Below the pieces are notes generated by a model. The model was not told where the DNA came from. It saw only the letters and a list, made by a program, of their open reading frames with translations, and searched no databases. From Clostridiales bacterium (GTDB lineage Bacteria; Bacillota; Clostridia; Oscillospirales; Oscillospiraceae): a stretch of 64,000 nucleotides of DNA. The DNA is taken from the NCBI GenBank assembly GCA_019415645.1, contig DXYV01000007.1, forward strand, positions 1 to 64,000, given 5' to 3'. Of this stretch, positions 16,711-24,176 are shown piece by piece. A program made the translations under genes and the position numbers. Each line of letters begins with the position of its first letter. Position 1 is the first letter of the stretch.

Positions 16711-17030
16711 GAGCCGGTTTCTCTGAGAGAAACCGGCTCTCAGCGTGTCGACTTTGTCGACACGCTTCTCAAAAATGCAAGCATTTTTGAGAGAAGATAC
16801 AGCCTGCTGCGACGCACTCGCTACGCTCGCACGCTTACAGGCTGAGAAGTCAAAATTCCGAGGCACATGTCCTCGTAATTTTGGAATTTCATCTTATTTT
16901 GCCGCCTTCGGGTCGGCAAAACTCTGCCGAGGGCTTTTGTCAATGCAAGAAAGTCATCGCTTCTTGCATTGCCTTTGCCTTTTTCGACAGACTAAGAGCC
17001 GGTTTCTCTGAGAGAAACCGGCTCCTTTTT
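16711..17030. repeat. convergent intergenic element, copy A
   Basis: A 320-bp non-coding block between convergent genes. It is bracketed by two identical 29-bp hairpins (gagccggtttctctga.. at 16711-16739 and 16996-17024). The left copy has its T-tract on the minus strand, the right copy on the plus strand, so each acts as the terminator for the gene on the far side. Inside are stems such as GTGTCGAC/GTCGACAC and TTCTCAAAAATGC/GCATTTTTGAGA, and the words CAGCCTGCTGCG, GAGAAGT (16844), GCACATGTC (16863), GAATTTC (16884) and AACTCTGC (16920) shared with copy B at 22576-22875. Confidence 0.75.
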
Positions 17031-17595
17031 ATACGCCGCCTGGGACAGCATATTCTTTTTTACCCATTTGATAAAGGTTATTCCCCTGCGCGTCGATAGC
17101 CACCGTTACGGCGAAATCACGCACCGTCATCCGCTTGATGGACTCGCAGCCCAGGTCGTCGAACGCGATGACGTCCGCCGTTTCAATGCACTTGGCAATC
17201 AGCGCCCCCGCCCCGCCCACGGCGGCAAAATAGACCGCGCCGTTGCGGACAATGGCCTCTTGCACCGCCGGGGCGCGGTCGCCCTTTCCAATCATCGCGG
17301 TCAGGCCCAGGTCCAGCAGCCGGGGCGCGAACCCATCCATGCGGCTGGATGTGGTGGGGCCGCAGGCCCCCACCGCCATACCCTGCTGGCCCGGCGTGGG
17401 ACCCGCATAATAGATGACCGCTCCCTTCAGGTCAAAGGGCAGAGGTTTTCCCTCGTCCAAGAGCTGAAACAGGCGCTTGTGGGCCGCGTCCCGGGCGGTA
17501 TAGATGGTTCCGGTCAGCACAACGCGGTCTCCGGCCCGCAGAGCGGCCACCTTCGCCGGGAGCTCCTGGGTAGTCAAGTGGTAGGTCTGGCTCAT
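17029..17595 (-). CDS. class I fumarase / tartrate dehydratase beta-type subunit
   Basis: A 188-residue protein of the Fe-S hydro-lyase C-terminal (beta) family, which supplies part of the substrate site of two-subunit class I fumarases. It shows the early GDRVVLTGTIYTARDAAHKR block, AGPTPG and the GPTTSSRM substrate motif, and ends KEYAVPGG. The alpha subunit carrying the 4Fe-4S ligands should be upstream, but instead a DivIVA-like coiled-coil gene overlaps its start by four bases. The alpha gene is not in the window. Confidence 0.88.
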   Translation of the reverse strand: MSQTYHLTTQELPAKVAALRAGDRVVLTGTIYTARDAAHKRLFQLLDEGKPLPFDLKGAVIYYAGPTPGQQGMAVGACGPTTSSRMDGFAPRLLDLGLTAMIGKGDRAPAVQEAIVRNGAVYFAAVGGAGALIAKCIETADVIAFDDLGCESIKRMTVRDFAVTVAIDAQGNNLYQMGKKEYAVPGGV

Positions 17596-18248
17596 TGGGC
17601 GCCCACCCCGCTCTCCTGCTTCGTTTCCTCGGTGACCCGGCGCCGGAGAGACTGGTAATCCTCTTCCGCCGCCTCAAAGGCGTGGCAGGCCGCCTCGGCC
17701 GTCTGAGCGCAGGCCTTCACCTGGTCCCGGATGGCCTCGTAGCTGCCGGACAGCTGCGCCACCCACTGGGCGGCGTCCTGCCGGAGCTGGGCGACCTGGC
17801 TCTCCGCCTCGTCCAGCGTGGCCTGGGCTTTCCGGTGCGCATCCAGCTCCACCGTCGCCACCCGGTCCTTCAGCGCCTCGTATCGCTGCGCCATAGGCTC
17901 CAGCTGGGCCACCTTGGCCTGGAGATCGGCCAGCTCCTTTTTGGCCACCGTCAGCTGACCCTGGGCCACCTGAAGCTCGCCCCGCACCCGGGTCAGCGTG
18001 CGGGTGCTCTCCTCCAGGGACGCCCGCACCTTAGCCTCCTGCTCGGCCAGATCGCCGCTCTGGGAACGCAGGCCCGACAGGGCCGCGGCCAGTTCCTCTT
18101 TCTCCCGGCTTGTCTCCTCCAGCTGCTGGGTCAGCGCGGCGATCTTCTGACTGCTCTCCCGCGCGGTCTGTTCAATGTAGTTCAGCACATCTCTGCGGTT
18201 GAAGCCGCCCAGGACCGCGCCGCGGAATTTCTGAATCACGGGTTCCAT
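17592..18248 (-). CDS. DivIVA-like coiled-coil protein
   Basis: A 218-residue protein. Residues 1-25 (EPVIQKFRGAVLGGFNRRDV) resemble the membrane-targeting start of DivIVA/GpsB proteins, where FNRRDV-like segments are common. The rest, to about residue 150, is a long Glu/Gln/Ala-rich coiled coil. GGGGGA lies seven bases before the ATG at 18248; an ATG at 18263 is possible but has poorer spacing. It overlaps the fumarase-like gene by four bases. A role in cell shape or division-site organisation is inferred from the family. Confidence 0.7.
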   Translation of the reverse strand: MEPVIQKFRGAVLGGFNRRDVLNYIEQTARESSQKIAALTQQLEETSREKEELAAALSGLRSQSGDLAEQEAKVRASLEESTRTLTRVRGELQVAQGQLTVAKKELADLQAKVAQLEPMAQRYEALKDRVATVELDAHRKAQATLDEAESQVAQLRQDAAQWVAQLSGSYEAIRDQVKACAQTAEAACHAFEAAEEDYQSLRRRVTEETKQESGVGAQ

Positions 18249-18358
18249 ACTCGATTCCCCCATCTTTCCTTCTCTGGTTGTTTTGGTCGTATTTTATCAC
18301 ATTTTCTCCCCGGGTACAATGGGAAATAAATCGTATCCGTTTCCCTGCAAAAAGGGGG

Positions 18359-18387
18359 TTGACATTCCCATCGTCCTGTGGTATCAT
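18359..18387 (+). promoter_or_regulatory. marR promoter
   Basis: TTGACA at 18359-18364, 17-bp spacer, TATCAT at 18382-18387. The MarR start is 59 bases further on. Autoregulation through this region is expected for the family. Confidence 0.82.
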
Positions 18388-18445
18388 CTGCAACAGTCCG
18401 AATTCATATAGTATGAAATCGGATAAAAAAAGGGGGGGGAAGCAA

Positions 18446-18922
18446 ATGCCGCCTGATTCAGAAGCGAACCCTTGGCTGGACGCCTTTCGGGAGGCCTCTA
18501 TGGAGTTTGACGCGGTATACAGTCTGCTGGCGAAATCCTGCGGCCTGTCCTATCCGGAGTTTTGGTCCCTGGTCCTTATTCAGGACGGAGTTCGGACACA
18601 GCGGGAAATCAGTGAACAACTCAGCATCAGCCGCCAGACGCTGAATTCCGCGTTCAAGCTATTGGTGCGAAAAGGTCTGATTTGCCTGATTCCCATGGAA
18701 CGTGACCAGCGCAGTAAGCAGGCTGTGCTCACACATCAGGGAGAACGATTTGTCCAGGCGCGTATTCTGCCCGCTCTAAGTCTGGAGGAGCAGGCCTGGT
18801 CCCTCCTGACCGTCAAGGAGCAGGAGGCGCTAACTCAGCTGACCCATAAGTTCAGCACCACCTTACTCCAGCTTTTACGCGATTCCACACAATTCAATGC
18901 TGACTCATCGGAGGACCTGTGA
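18446..18922 (+). CDS. MarR-family transcriptional regulator
   Basis: A 158-residue winged-helix regulator. The wHTH covers about residues 45-110: QREISEQLSISRQTLNSAFKLLVRKGLI is the helix-turn-helix, followed by the wing with ERDQRSKQAVLT. The ATG at 18446 follows a run of eight G plus A; the frame is open upstream to 18278 but without a site. It precedes two ABC exporter genes on the same strand, so it most likely represses or senses substrates of that exporter. Confidence 0.88.
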   Translation: MPPDSEANPWLDAFREASMEFDAVYSLLAKSCGLSYPEFWSLVLIQDGVRTQREISEQLSISRQTLNSAFKLLVRKGLICLIPMERDQRSKQAVLTHQGERFVQARILPALSLEEQAWSLLTVKEQEALTQLTHKFSTTLLQLLRDSTQFNADSSEDL

Positions 18923-18954
18923 TCGCAATCACACGGGTCGGAGAAGATGTCGAG

Positions 18955-18989
18955 TGCGCTCGGTTACACAGTGACCGGGCGCATTTTTT
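18955..18989 (+). terminator. terminator/attenuator between marR and the ABC exporter genes
   Basis: TGCGCTCGGT at 18955-18964 pairs with ACCGGGCGCA at 18974-18983 (one G-U pair), nine-base loop, then six T. It lies inside the marR-ABC gap, 33 bases before the ABC start. An ATG at 18947 opens a 25-codon frame through the hairpin in phase with the ABC gene, so a translated leader could control read-through. Confidence 0.8.
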
Positions 18990-19021
18990 CTTCGTTCCGC
19001 ACAGAAAGGAGCCTTTTTACC

Positions 19022-20755
19022 ATGAAGCTGATCTTACGTTTTCTCAAGCCGCATTGGAAACTCTGCCTTGCGACCATCATCCTGCTGATCATGGACGTGG
19101 CGGGTGCACTGTTTATCCCCACCCTGGTGGCGGAGATGCTCAATGCCGGAACCTCTGGCGCAACCTTTGACGCTATCGTGCGCACCGGCGTGCAGATGGC
19201 GGTCGTATCCGTTCTGGCTGGCGCCTGCGCCATTTTGGGCGGCTACGCCTGCGCCACGCTGTCTGCCCGGGTGGGTAAGGATATGCGGGAGGCCATCTAT
19301 GCCAAATCCCTGAAGCTGTCGGTCTACGACTTCCGGCAGTTCGGCACCGCCTCCATCACCACCCGCACCATCTCGGACATCACGACGATTCAGTTCGCCC
19401 TGACCAGCACCATCCAAATGATCATTCCCGTCCCTGTCATCTGTATCATCGCCCTGGCCCTGACTTTTGGCCTGGACGTGCAGATGGGGCTGATCCTGCT
19501 GGCGGTGGTAGCCGTGGTCCTGCTGCTGGCTCTGGGCATTATGCGCAGCGCTTCCCCCCTGTTCCGCCGGCTGCAAAAGCTGCTGGACCGCATGAGCACC
19601 GTTCTGCTGGAAAACATCACCGGCGTGCGGGTGGTCCGTGCGTTCAACAATGAGGAGCGGGAAATCGGCCGCATGACCACCGCGTTCTCCGGCTATGCCA
19701 GCACCTCGATCAAGGCCAACCGGCTGTTTGCCAACCTGGACGGTCTCTCCTTCTTCTGCATCAACTTCTTTGTAGTCATCGTCTACTGGCTCAGCGGCGG
19801 GCATATCAGTGCCGGCACCTTCCAGATCGGCGACATCACCGCCGTGATTGAGTATGCCATGCTGGTGCTGTTCTTCCTGATGATGGCTCAAATGGTCATT
19901 CTTACCCTGCCCCGCGCGCTGGAATGCTGCGAGCGCGTCCGCCTGGTGCTGGACCATTCCCCCGAGATCACCGACCTGGTGGACCGGGACCCCGCGGAGG
20001 ATTCCTCTACTCAGGAAGTGCTGGCCTTCCGGGACGTCTCTTTCCGGTTCCACGACGCGGAGAACGACACTCTGGGCCACCTGAATTTCGTCTGCCGCCG
20101 GGGCCAGACCACCGCCATCATCGGCGGCACCGGCAGCGGCAAGTCCACCGTGGCGTCCCTGATTCTTCGTTTCCACGATGTGACCGGCGGCTCCATTGCG
20201 CTCAACGGGACCGATATTCGCCAGATGACCCAGCAATACCTCCGGGATCATCTGGGTTATGTCCAGCAGAAAGCCTGGCTGTTCTCCGGCACCATCGCCG
20301 ATAACCTGCGGTACAGCCGCAAAGACGCCACCGAAGCCGAGCTGATGCACGCCGCCGACGTGGCCCAGGCCGGGGACTTCATCCGCTCTCTGCCCGATGG
20401 GCTCAATTCCCACGTGGCCCAGGGCGGCACCAACTTTTCCGGCGGTCAGAAGCAGCGGTTGTCCATTGCCCGGGCCCTGGTGAAAAAGCCCGAGCTATAC
20501 ATCTTCGACGACAGCTTCTCCGCCCTGGACTTTAAGACCGACGCCGCCCTGCGCCACGCCCTGGCGGCGGAGACGAAGGACGCGGCGGTGCTGATCATCG
20601 CCCAGCGGGTCAGCTCGATCCGTCACGCCGATCAGATCGTGGTCCTCCACGAGGGCCGCATGGCGGGCATCGGCACCCATGAGGAACTTCTGGCGACCTG
20701 CAAGGTCTATCAGGAAATCTATGAATCCCAGACAAAGGAGGCTCAGGAGGCATGA
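19022..20755 (+). CDS. heterodimeric ABC exporter, subunit with degenerate ATP site
   Basis: A 577-residue half-transporter: six transmembrane helices (about residues 1-310) and an ATPase domain. Walker A is GGTGSGKST, the signature is FSGGQ, but Walker B reads YIFDDSFSALD with Asp in place of the catalytic Glu, and the switch residue is Gln (LIIAQRVSS) instead of His. This is the pattern of the degenerate-site subunit in heterodimeric exporters such as TM287 and BmrC. The ATG at 19022 follows AAAGGAG. The partner gene overlaps by four bases. Drug or peptide export is likely. Confidence 0.93.
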   Translation: MKLILRFLKPHWKLCLATIILLIMDVAGALFIPTLVAEMLNAGTSGATFDAIVRTGVQMAVVSVLAGACAILGGYACATLSARVGKDMREAIYAKSLKLSVYDFRQFGTASITTRTISDITTIQFALTSTIQMIIPVPVICIIALALTFGLDVQMGLILLAVVAVVLLLALGIMRSASPLFRRLQKLLDRMSTVLLENITGVRVVRAFNNEEREIGRMTTAFSGYASTSIKANRLFANLDGLSFFCINFFVVIVYWLSGGHISAGTFQIGDITAVIEYAMLVLFFLMMAQMVILTLPRALECCERVRLVLDHSPEITDLVDRDPAEDSSTQEVLAFRDVSFRFHDAENDTLGHLNFVCRRGQTTAIIGGTGSGKSTVASLILRFHDVTGGSIALNGTDIRQMTQQYLRDHLGYVQQKAWLFSGTIADNLRYSRKDATEAELMHAADVAQAGDFIRSLPDGLNSHVAQGGTNFSGGQKQRLSIARALVKKPELYIFDDSFSALDFKTDAALRHALAAETKDAAVLIIAQRVSSIRHADQIVVLHEGRMAGIGTHEELLATCKVYQEIYESQTKEAQEA

Positions 20756-22557
20756 GTCCGAACAAGAAATTTGCCGGAATCGAGCATGAAGTCCCTCAGA
20801 ATACCCGCAGCACGGTGGTCCGGCTGTTCCGCCAGCTTCACGGCCAGCGGGTCCGTCTGACGGTCGTGGCCGTATCCATTGTCATCTATGTGATTCTGAG
20901 CATCTGGAACCCCATGTACAGCGCCGTGGTCATCGACCACCTGTGGCAGAGCGTCCAGGCCGCCTGGAGCGCCGGAACGCCCTTTTCCGTCCTCGGGACC
21001 ATGGGGCGGGAGCTCATTCAGCTCACCATCATGTATCTTTTTACCTGGCTGTTCTACTACCTCCAGTCCTATCTGATGGCCAACGTGGCAGAAAGCCTGG
21101 TGCTGGAGCTGCGCACCCAGGTTGCCAAAAAACTCAACCGGCTGCCCCTGCGCTTCTTTGACCAGAACAAGGCCGGCGAGATCCTCAGCCGGGTCACCAA
21201 TGACCTGGATAAGATCTCCGAGACCCTCCAGACCGGTCTGCTCAAGCTCATCGTGGCCATCGGCACCATCATTGGTTCTCTCATCGTCATGTTCTATTAC
21301 AGTGTGCCTCTGACCCTGCTGTTCCTGGTGTTCATGGTCATCGGCGTGGTAGTCACGAATTACGTAGCCCGGAAAAACCTGCGCTGTGCTGCGGAGCGCC
21401 AGGAGACCATCGGCGTGCTCACCGGTATCGTGGAGGAATACTACAACGGCCGCAACGTCATCAAGGCGTACAACCACGAGGCTGAGAGCATTCAGAAGGT
21501 ATCCGAGGCCGCCGAGGCCAACCGGGCCGCCAACCAGAAGGCCGACTTCCTGACCAACTGCGTCAACCCCCTGATTCGTCTGCTGACCCATCTGGCCCAG
21601 GTGGTCATCGCCATCATCGCCGGTAAGGCCATGCTGGACGGCACGATGACCGTGGGCGTGGTCCAGGCTTTCTTCCAGTACGTCAACCAGACGGCGGAGC
21701 CTCTGACCGAGGCCTCCTACATGATCAACTCCCTCCAGGCCGCCCTGGCCTCCGCGGAGCGGACCTTCGAGCTGCTGGATGAGGAGGAGGAGCGTCCCGA
21801 CCCCGTCCATCCTGCCGTGCTGGAGCGGGCCGAAGGCCGTATCGCTTTCGAGCACGTCAGCTTTGGCTATGACCCGTCCCGCCTGCTGATGCAGGACATC
21901 AGCTTCACCGCCCAGCCCGGTCAGAAGATCGCCGTCGTGGGTTCTACCGGCGCCGGCAAGACCACGTTGATCAACCTGCTGATGCGCTTCTATGAGGTCA
22001 ACGGCGGCCGGATCACCGTGGACGGAGTCCCCACCGCGGACATGAGCCGTTCCGGCCTGCGCCGCAACTTCGGCATGGTGCTTCAGGATACCTGGCTGTT
22101 TGGCGGGACCGTGGCCGAGAACATCGCCTACGGCAAACCGAATGCCAGCCGCGAGGAGATCGTGGCCGCGGCCAAAGCCGCCAAGGTGGACTACTTTATC
22201 CGCACCATGCCGCAGGGCTACGACACGGTGCTGGACAACGAGGCCTCCAACCTCTCCGCCGGCCAGCGGCAGCTGCTGACCATCGCCCGCGTGTTCCTGT
22301 GCAATCCCCCCATCCTGATTTTGGATGAGGCCACCTCCAGCGTGGATACCCGTACCGAGGTGGAGATCGGCAAGGCCATGAAGGAGCTGATGAACGGACG
22401 TACCAGCTTCGTCATCGCCCACCGCCTGTCCACCATCCGGGACGCGGACAACATTCTGTTTATGGCCAACGGCAACATCATCGAGCAGGGCGACCACAAG
22501 ACCCTGCTGGCCAAGAAGGGTGCTTACACCTCCCTCTATTACAGCCAGTTTGAATAA
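20752..22557 (+). CDS. heterodimeric ABC exporter, catalytic subunit
   Basis: A 601-residue half-transporter with six transmembrane helices (about residues 25-340) and an ATPase domain: Walker A GSTGAGKTT, Walker B ILILDEATSSVD with catalytic Glu, and VIAHRLST with the switch His. Its signature is LSAGQ rather than LSGGQ, which fits the degenerate composite site formed with the other subunit. ATGA overlap with the first gene implies equal synthesis of the two subunits. Regulated probably by the upstream MarR protein. Confidence 0.94.
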   Translation: MSPNKKFAGIEHEVPQNTRSTVVRLFRQLHGQRVRLTVVAVSIVIYVILSIWNPMYSAVVIDHLWQSVQAAWSAGTPFSVLGTMGRELIQLTIMYLFTWLFYYLQSYLMANVAESLVLELRTQVAKKLNRLPLRFFDQNKAGEILSRVTNDLDKISETLQTGLLKLIVAIGTIIGSLIVMFYYSVPLTLLFLVFMVIGVVVTNYVARKNLRCAAERQETIGVLTGIVEEYYNGRNVIKAYNHEAESIQKVSEAAEANRAANQKADFLTNCVNPLIRLLTHLAQVVIAIIAGKAMLDGTMTVGVVQAFFQYVNQTAEPLTEASYMINSLQAALASAERTFELLDEEEERPDPVHPAVLERAEGRIAFEHVSFGYDPSRLLMQDISFTAQPGQKIAVVGSTGAGKTTLINLLMRFYEVNGGRITVDGVPTADMSRSGLRRNFGMVLQDTWLFGGTVAENIAYGKPNASREEIVAAAKAAKVDYFIRTMPQGYDTVLDNEASNLSAGQRQLLTIARVFLCNPPILILDEATSSVDTRTEVEIGKAMKELMNGRTSFVIAHRLSTIRDADNILFMANGNIIEQGDHKTLLAKKGAYTSLYYSQFE

Positions 22558-22575
22558 GAGTGTATTCCAAACAGC

Positions 22576-22875
22576 CAGCCGCCCGGCGCACAATGCGCCA
22601 GGCGGCTGCCGAGGCTGTCGAAAAAGTATTTTCGACAGCTTTTGCCGAAAGCAAAGGTCGCTTTCGGCGAGTATGCAGCCCGCTGCGCGCATAATTTGTC
22701 CACGAGGGAGGGACAAATTCCACACTTGCGGGCCGAGAAGTGTTTTCGCCCACGCACATGTCACGGGCGAAAACAGATTTGAATTTCTTCGCACCTGATG
22801 GCGCGAACTCTGCGAGTTTTTTTGACACGCTTAACCAGCCGCCCGGCGCAATGCGCCGGGCGGCTGGATTTTGGG
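22576..22875. repeat. convergent intergenic element, copy B
   Basis: A 300-bp non-coding block between convergent genes with the same layout as the element at 16711-17030 but different stem sequences. It is bracketed by near-identical hairpins (cagccgcccggcgca.. at 22576-22608 and 22835-22867). Shared words occur in the same order: CAGCCCGCTGCG (22676), GAGAAGT (22735), GCACATGTC (22754), GAATTTC (22781), AACTCTGC (22806), then GACACGCTTA. GAGAAGT and GCACATGTC are exactly 19 bases apart in both copies. Stems include GCTGTCGAAAA/TTTTCGACAGC and GCCGAAAGC/GCTTTCGGC. Confidence 0.75.
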
Positions 22876-22901
22876 ATTCGATTGTTGTTTTTCCGGGACG
22901 C

Positions 22902-24092
22902 TCAGACCGAGGGCGTCTCCTCCGTTTTGGGTTCAGCTGCCTGGGCCAGCTGCCGCCGTTTTTTCCGGGTCAGCAGGATACCGGAGGTCAAAGCTGTCAG
23001 CGGAGCCACCGTCACCAGGCCAAAGGAACCGACTACGGTATGGATGATCTCAGAGGCGACATATTTATAATTGAGGATGTTATACAGCGGCGTGCCCTGG
23101 GCCATGAATACCATCAGCAGCGCCACATAGCCGCCGGAATAGGCCAGCAGCAGTGTGGTGGTCATGGTGCCCATGGCGGCCCGGCCCACGTTCATACCGG
23201 AGCCCACCGCCTCTCGCCAGCTGATGTCCGGCCGCTTCTCCACTACCTCGTTGACCGCCGAGCTGATATCCACGGCCAGATCCATCACCGCGCCAGAGGA
23301 CCCGATAAAGATGGAGGCCATGAAGATCTGTGTCAGGTTCAGGTCCTGATAGCCCGCATAGAGCAGGCTCTCGGAATAGGACATGACCGCGCCGTGAATC
23401 TGGAACAGATCGGTAAAAATCATTCCCAACACGCAGGTGACCAAAATCCCCAGGAAAGCGCCGGACACCGCGGCAAAGCAGCGCTGATCAAAGCCATAGA
23501 CCAGCGCGATGATCATCAGGGTCAGGGCCAGTGTCACCAGCAGGCCGACGTAGATGGGATTGTACCCCTTGAGGTAGACCGGCACCAGCACCTTCCACAG
23601 GGTGAGCACCGTCAGGACAAAGGAGAGAATGGCGCGCACGCCGGTCCGGCCCGCAAAGAGGATGAGAAATACCGCGAACAGGACTGCCAGCACCAGTTCC
23701 AGATTCAAGCGGTAATGGTCGGTCATGGTGACAGAGAGAATCGTATCCCCCTGATAGCTGACCACCACCATGGCCTTGTCGCCGGGGGCGAAGATTTTAT
23801 CCTGCTCCAGGGAGCCGTTGAGCATATTGACGCCGGTGGCGGTCTGCCCCTGGAAGCGGCCCCCCAGGAGCTCCAGCTCACACAGCTGTTCGCCGGAACG
23901 GACCAGCCCCGTGTCGATAATGGCGGAATTGTCCACCGACAGCACCCGGGCCGCGCACCGGTCGGCGTCCTGGTACTGGATGGCGCCCTCATAGCCGGTG
24001 GGCAGAATCAAGAGCACGACAATCAAAAGAAGGCAGACCAGCACCGGAGCCTGGTAGCGCAGGTCCAGCTTGGCTTGCAGGGATTTGAGCAT
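22902..24092 (-). CDS. YibE/F-like membrane protein
   Basis: A 396-residue integral membrane protein of the YibE/F family. One N-terminal helix (about residues 16-33) is followed by an extracytoplasmic beta-rich part (to about residue 130) and then about seven helices. Conserved family-type segments are AGRTGVRAILSF, SGAVMDLAVDISSAVNEV and GRAAMGTMTTTLLLAYSGG. AAAGGAAA precedes the ATG. The family has no firm function; some members are linked to exopolysaccharide or transport. It follows the alkaline phosphatase gene on the same strand. Confidence 0.88.
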   Translation of the reverse strand: MLKSLQAKLDLRYQAPVLVCLLLIVVLLILPTGYEGAIQYQDADRCAARVLSVDNSAIIDTGLVRSGEQLCELELLGGRFQGQTATGVNMLNGSLEQDKIFAPGDKAMVVVSYQGDTILSVTMTDHYRLNLELVLAVLFAVFLILFAGRTGVRAILSFVLTVLTLWKVLVPVYLKGYNPIYVGLLVTLALTLMIIALVYGFDQRCFAAVSGAFLGILVTCVLGMIFTDLFQIHGAVMSYSESLLYAGYQDLNLTQIFMASIFIGSSGAVMDLAVDISSAVNEVVEKRPDISWREAVGSGMNVGRAAMGTMTTTLLLAYSGGYVALLMVFMAQGTPLYNILNYKYVASEIIHTVVGSFGLVTVAPLTALTSGILLTRKKRRQLAQAAEPKTEETPSV

Positions 24093-24120
24093 AACAGCGG
24101 TTTCCTTTCTGTGACGATTT

Positions 24121-24150
24121 ACAAGGGGTGGAGCAACGCTCCACCCCTTG
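24121..24150 (-). terminator. stem-loop after alkaline phosphatase gene
   Basis: A 13-bp stem CAAGGGGTGGAGC/GCTCCACCCCTTG lies between the phosphatase stop and the YibE/F start. On the minus strand it is followed only by TAAATCG, so termination would be partial; it may act as an RNA 3'-end stabiliser. Confidence 0.6.
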
Positions 24151-24176
24151 CGGGCGATATGACGTTTCCGGGCCGC

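Noticed and set aside
16711..17030. CRISPR array
   Set aside because: Only two identical hairpins with no regular spacers; no cas genes in the window.
20743..22794. 683-codon minus-strand frame
   Set aside because: Shadow of the second ABC exporter gene.
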